From: Gammaproteobacteria bacterium | GTDB taxonomy: Bacteria > Pseudomonadota > Gammaproteobacteria > Burkholderiales > Rhodocyclaceae | Assembly (NCBI GenBank): GCA_029289235.1 | Contig: JARFTZ010000002.1 | Location: forward strand, 1 to 33,414 | Direction of reading: 5' to 3' | DNA: 33,414 nt | Shown: in pieces, positions 32,781-33,414 of the stretch | Layout of the letters: the number at the start of each line of letters is the position of its first letter | Numbering within the stretch: position 1 is the first letter of the stretch | Program-made: the position numbers and the translations under genes | The notes under the pieces: model-generated | What the model saw: only the letters and a program-made list of their open reading frames with translations | Told to the model about the DNA's origin: nothing | The model's database searches: none

Positions 32781-33414
32781 TTAGAACCCTCCGAACCACT
32801 TGCCGGGCACGATGACGAGCGCCGGGAAGAGAATCAGGAAGGTCAGGATGACGAGATGCGACAGCAGAAACGGCGCGACACCCTTGACCACCTGCGTCAT
32901 GTTGCTCTTGGTCGCCCCGGCGACGACGTTGAGCACGGTGCCGACCGGCGGGGTAATCAGGCCGATCGAGCCGCAGACGACGAAGATCACCCCGAAATAA
33001 ACTTCGTTGATCCCCGCCTGCCGGGCCACCGGCAAGAGCACCGGGGTGAGGATCAGGATGATCGGCGAGAGGTCCATCACGCAGCCGACGGCGAACAGGA
33101 TGGCGATCATCGCCAGCATCAGCAGCGTCTGGCTGCCCATCAGCGGCTGCAGGAGTTCGACCATCTGTCCCGGCAGGTCGGCGATGGTGATCAGCCAGGC
33201 GGCGGCCAGCGCGGCCGCGACGAGGAACATGACGATGCCGGTGCTCTTGGTGGCGGCGACCAGCACGTCGAAAACCTGCCCGACCTTCAGTTCGCGGTAG
33301 ATGACAATCGCCACGAAGAGCGAATAGACGGCGGCAACCACCGCGGCTTCGGTCGGGGTGAAGATGCCGAACTTGAGGCCGAAGATGATGATGCCGGGGA
33401 GGAACAGGGCCCAG
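32781..33414 (-). CDS. TRAP transporter large permease (DctM family), C-terminal part
   Basis: The large membrane subunit of a TRAP transporter, cut by the right edge; 210 C-terminal residues are visible. The segment FGIFTPTEAAVVAAVYSLFVA is the family's most conserved signature (split here as GIFTPTEAAVV and AAVYSLFVA), and the later region includes PIILILTPVLLPVARQAGIN and VYFGVIFVVCGSIGLITPPVGTVLN, also typical. At least four hydrophobic segments are seen. The next gene is the binding protein at 31666-32679; the small permease (DctQ) is expected beyond the edge. Reading continues to the last codon of the window without a stop. Confidence 0.95.
   Translation of the reverse strand, partial: WALFLPGIIIFGLKFGIFTPTEAAVVAAVYSLFVAIVIYRELKVGQVFDVLVAATKSTGIVMFLVAAALAAAWLITIADLPGQMVELLQPLMGSQTLLMLAMIAILFAVGCVMDLSPIILILTPVLLPVARQAGINEVYFGVIFVVCGSIGLITPPVGTVLNVVAGATKSNMTQVVKGVAPFLLSHLVILTFLILFPALVIVPGKWFGGF

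Overview
The window looks like a chromosomal segment of a betaproteobacterium, most likely of the Rhodocyclales type (Azoarcus, Thauera, Dechloromonas, Propionivibrio or Accumulibacter relatives). This is inferred from gene content (T6SS, tripartite TRAP carriers, monomeric isocitrate dehydrogenase, citrate lyase), moderately high GC and a dispersed-repeat-like palindrome. No rRNA or tRNA is present to fix the taxonomy.

Region 1 (about 1-18536) is a type VI secretion system built as two divergent operons around an AT-rich control region (about 11837-12185). The minus-strand operon runs from a TagX-like M15 peptidase through tssM, tagF, tssB and tssC. It continues through two unrecognised genes to hcp, an OmpA-like lipoprotein gene and a vgrG cut by the left edge. 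The plus-strand operon is tssJ-tssK-tssL-tssE-tssF-tssG. Together they encode the membrane complex (J, L, M), baseplate (K, E, F, G), sheath (B, C), tube (Hcp), spike (VgrG), a post-translational regulator (TagF) and cell-wall tools. ClpV (tssH) and tssA are not in the window.

Region 2 (about 18574-25475) is a minus-strand citrate module: monomeric NADP-isocitrate dehydrogenase, citD, a PPC/DUF296 protein gene, citE, citF, citX and citG. It has no citC, and the DUF296 gene inside the operon is unusual. Several cit starts are set by clear Shine-Dalgarno sequences just downstream of the most distal in-frame ATG.

Region 3 (about 25476-33414) begins with a 514-bp gap holding a terminator-like structure and an operator-like repeat overlapping the promoter of an IclR-family regulator (plus strand). 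A long imperfect palindrome follows. Then comes a minus-strand catabolic cluster, in transcription order: TRAP large permease (cut by the right edge), TRAP binding protein, a shikimate-dehydrogenase-like oxidoreductase lacking the shikimate-binding serines, an HMG-CoA-lyase-family enzyme, an acylating-type aldehyde dehydrogenase, a strong intrinsic terminator, and a second, closely related TRAP binding protein. The three enzymes suggest uptake of an organic acid, NAD(P)-linked oxidation, retro-aldol or CoA-lyase cleavage and conversion of an aldehyde to acyl-CoA. The substrate cannot be named from sequence. This cluster and the DUF296-containing cit operon are the best candidates for undescribed biology here.
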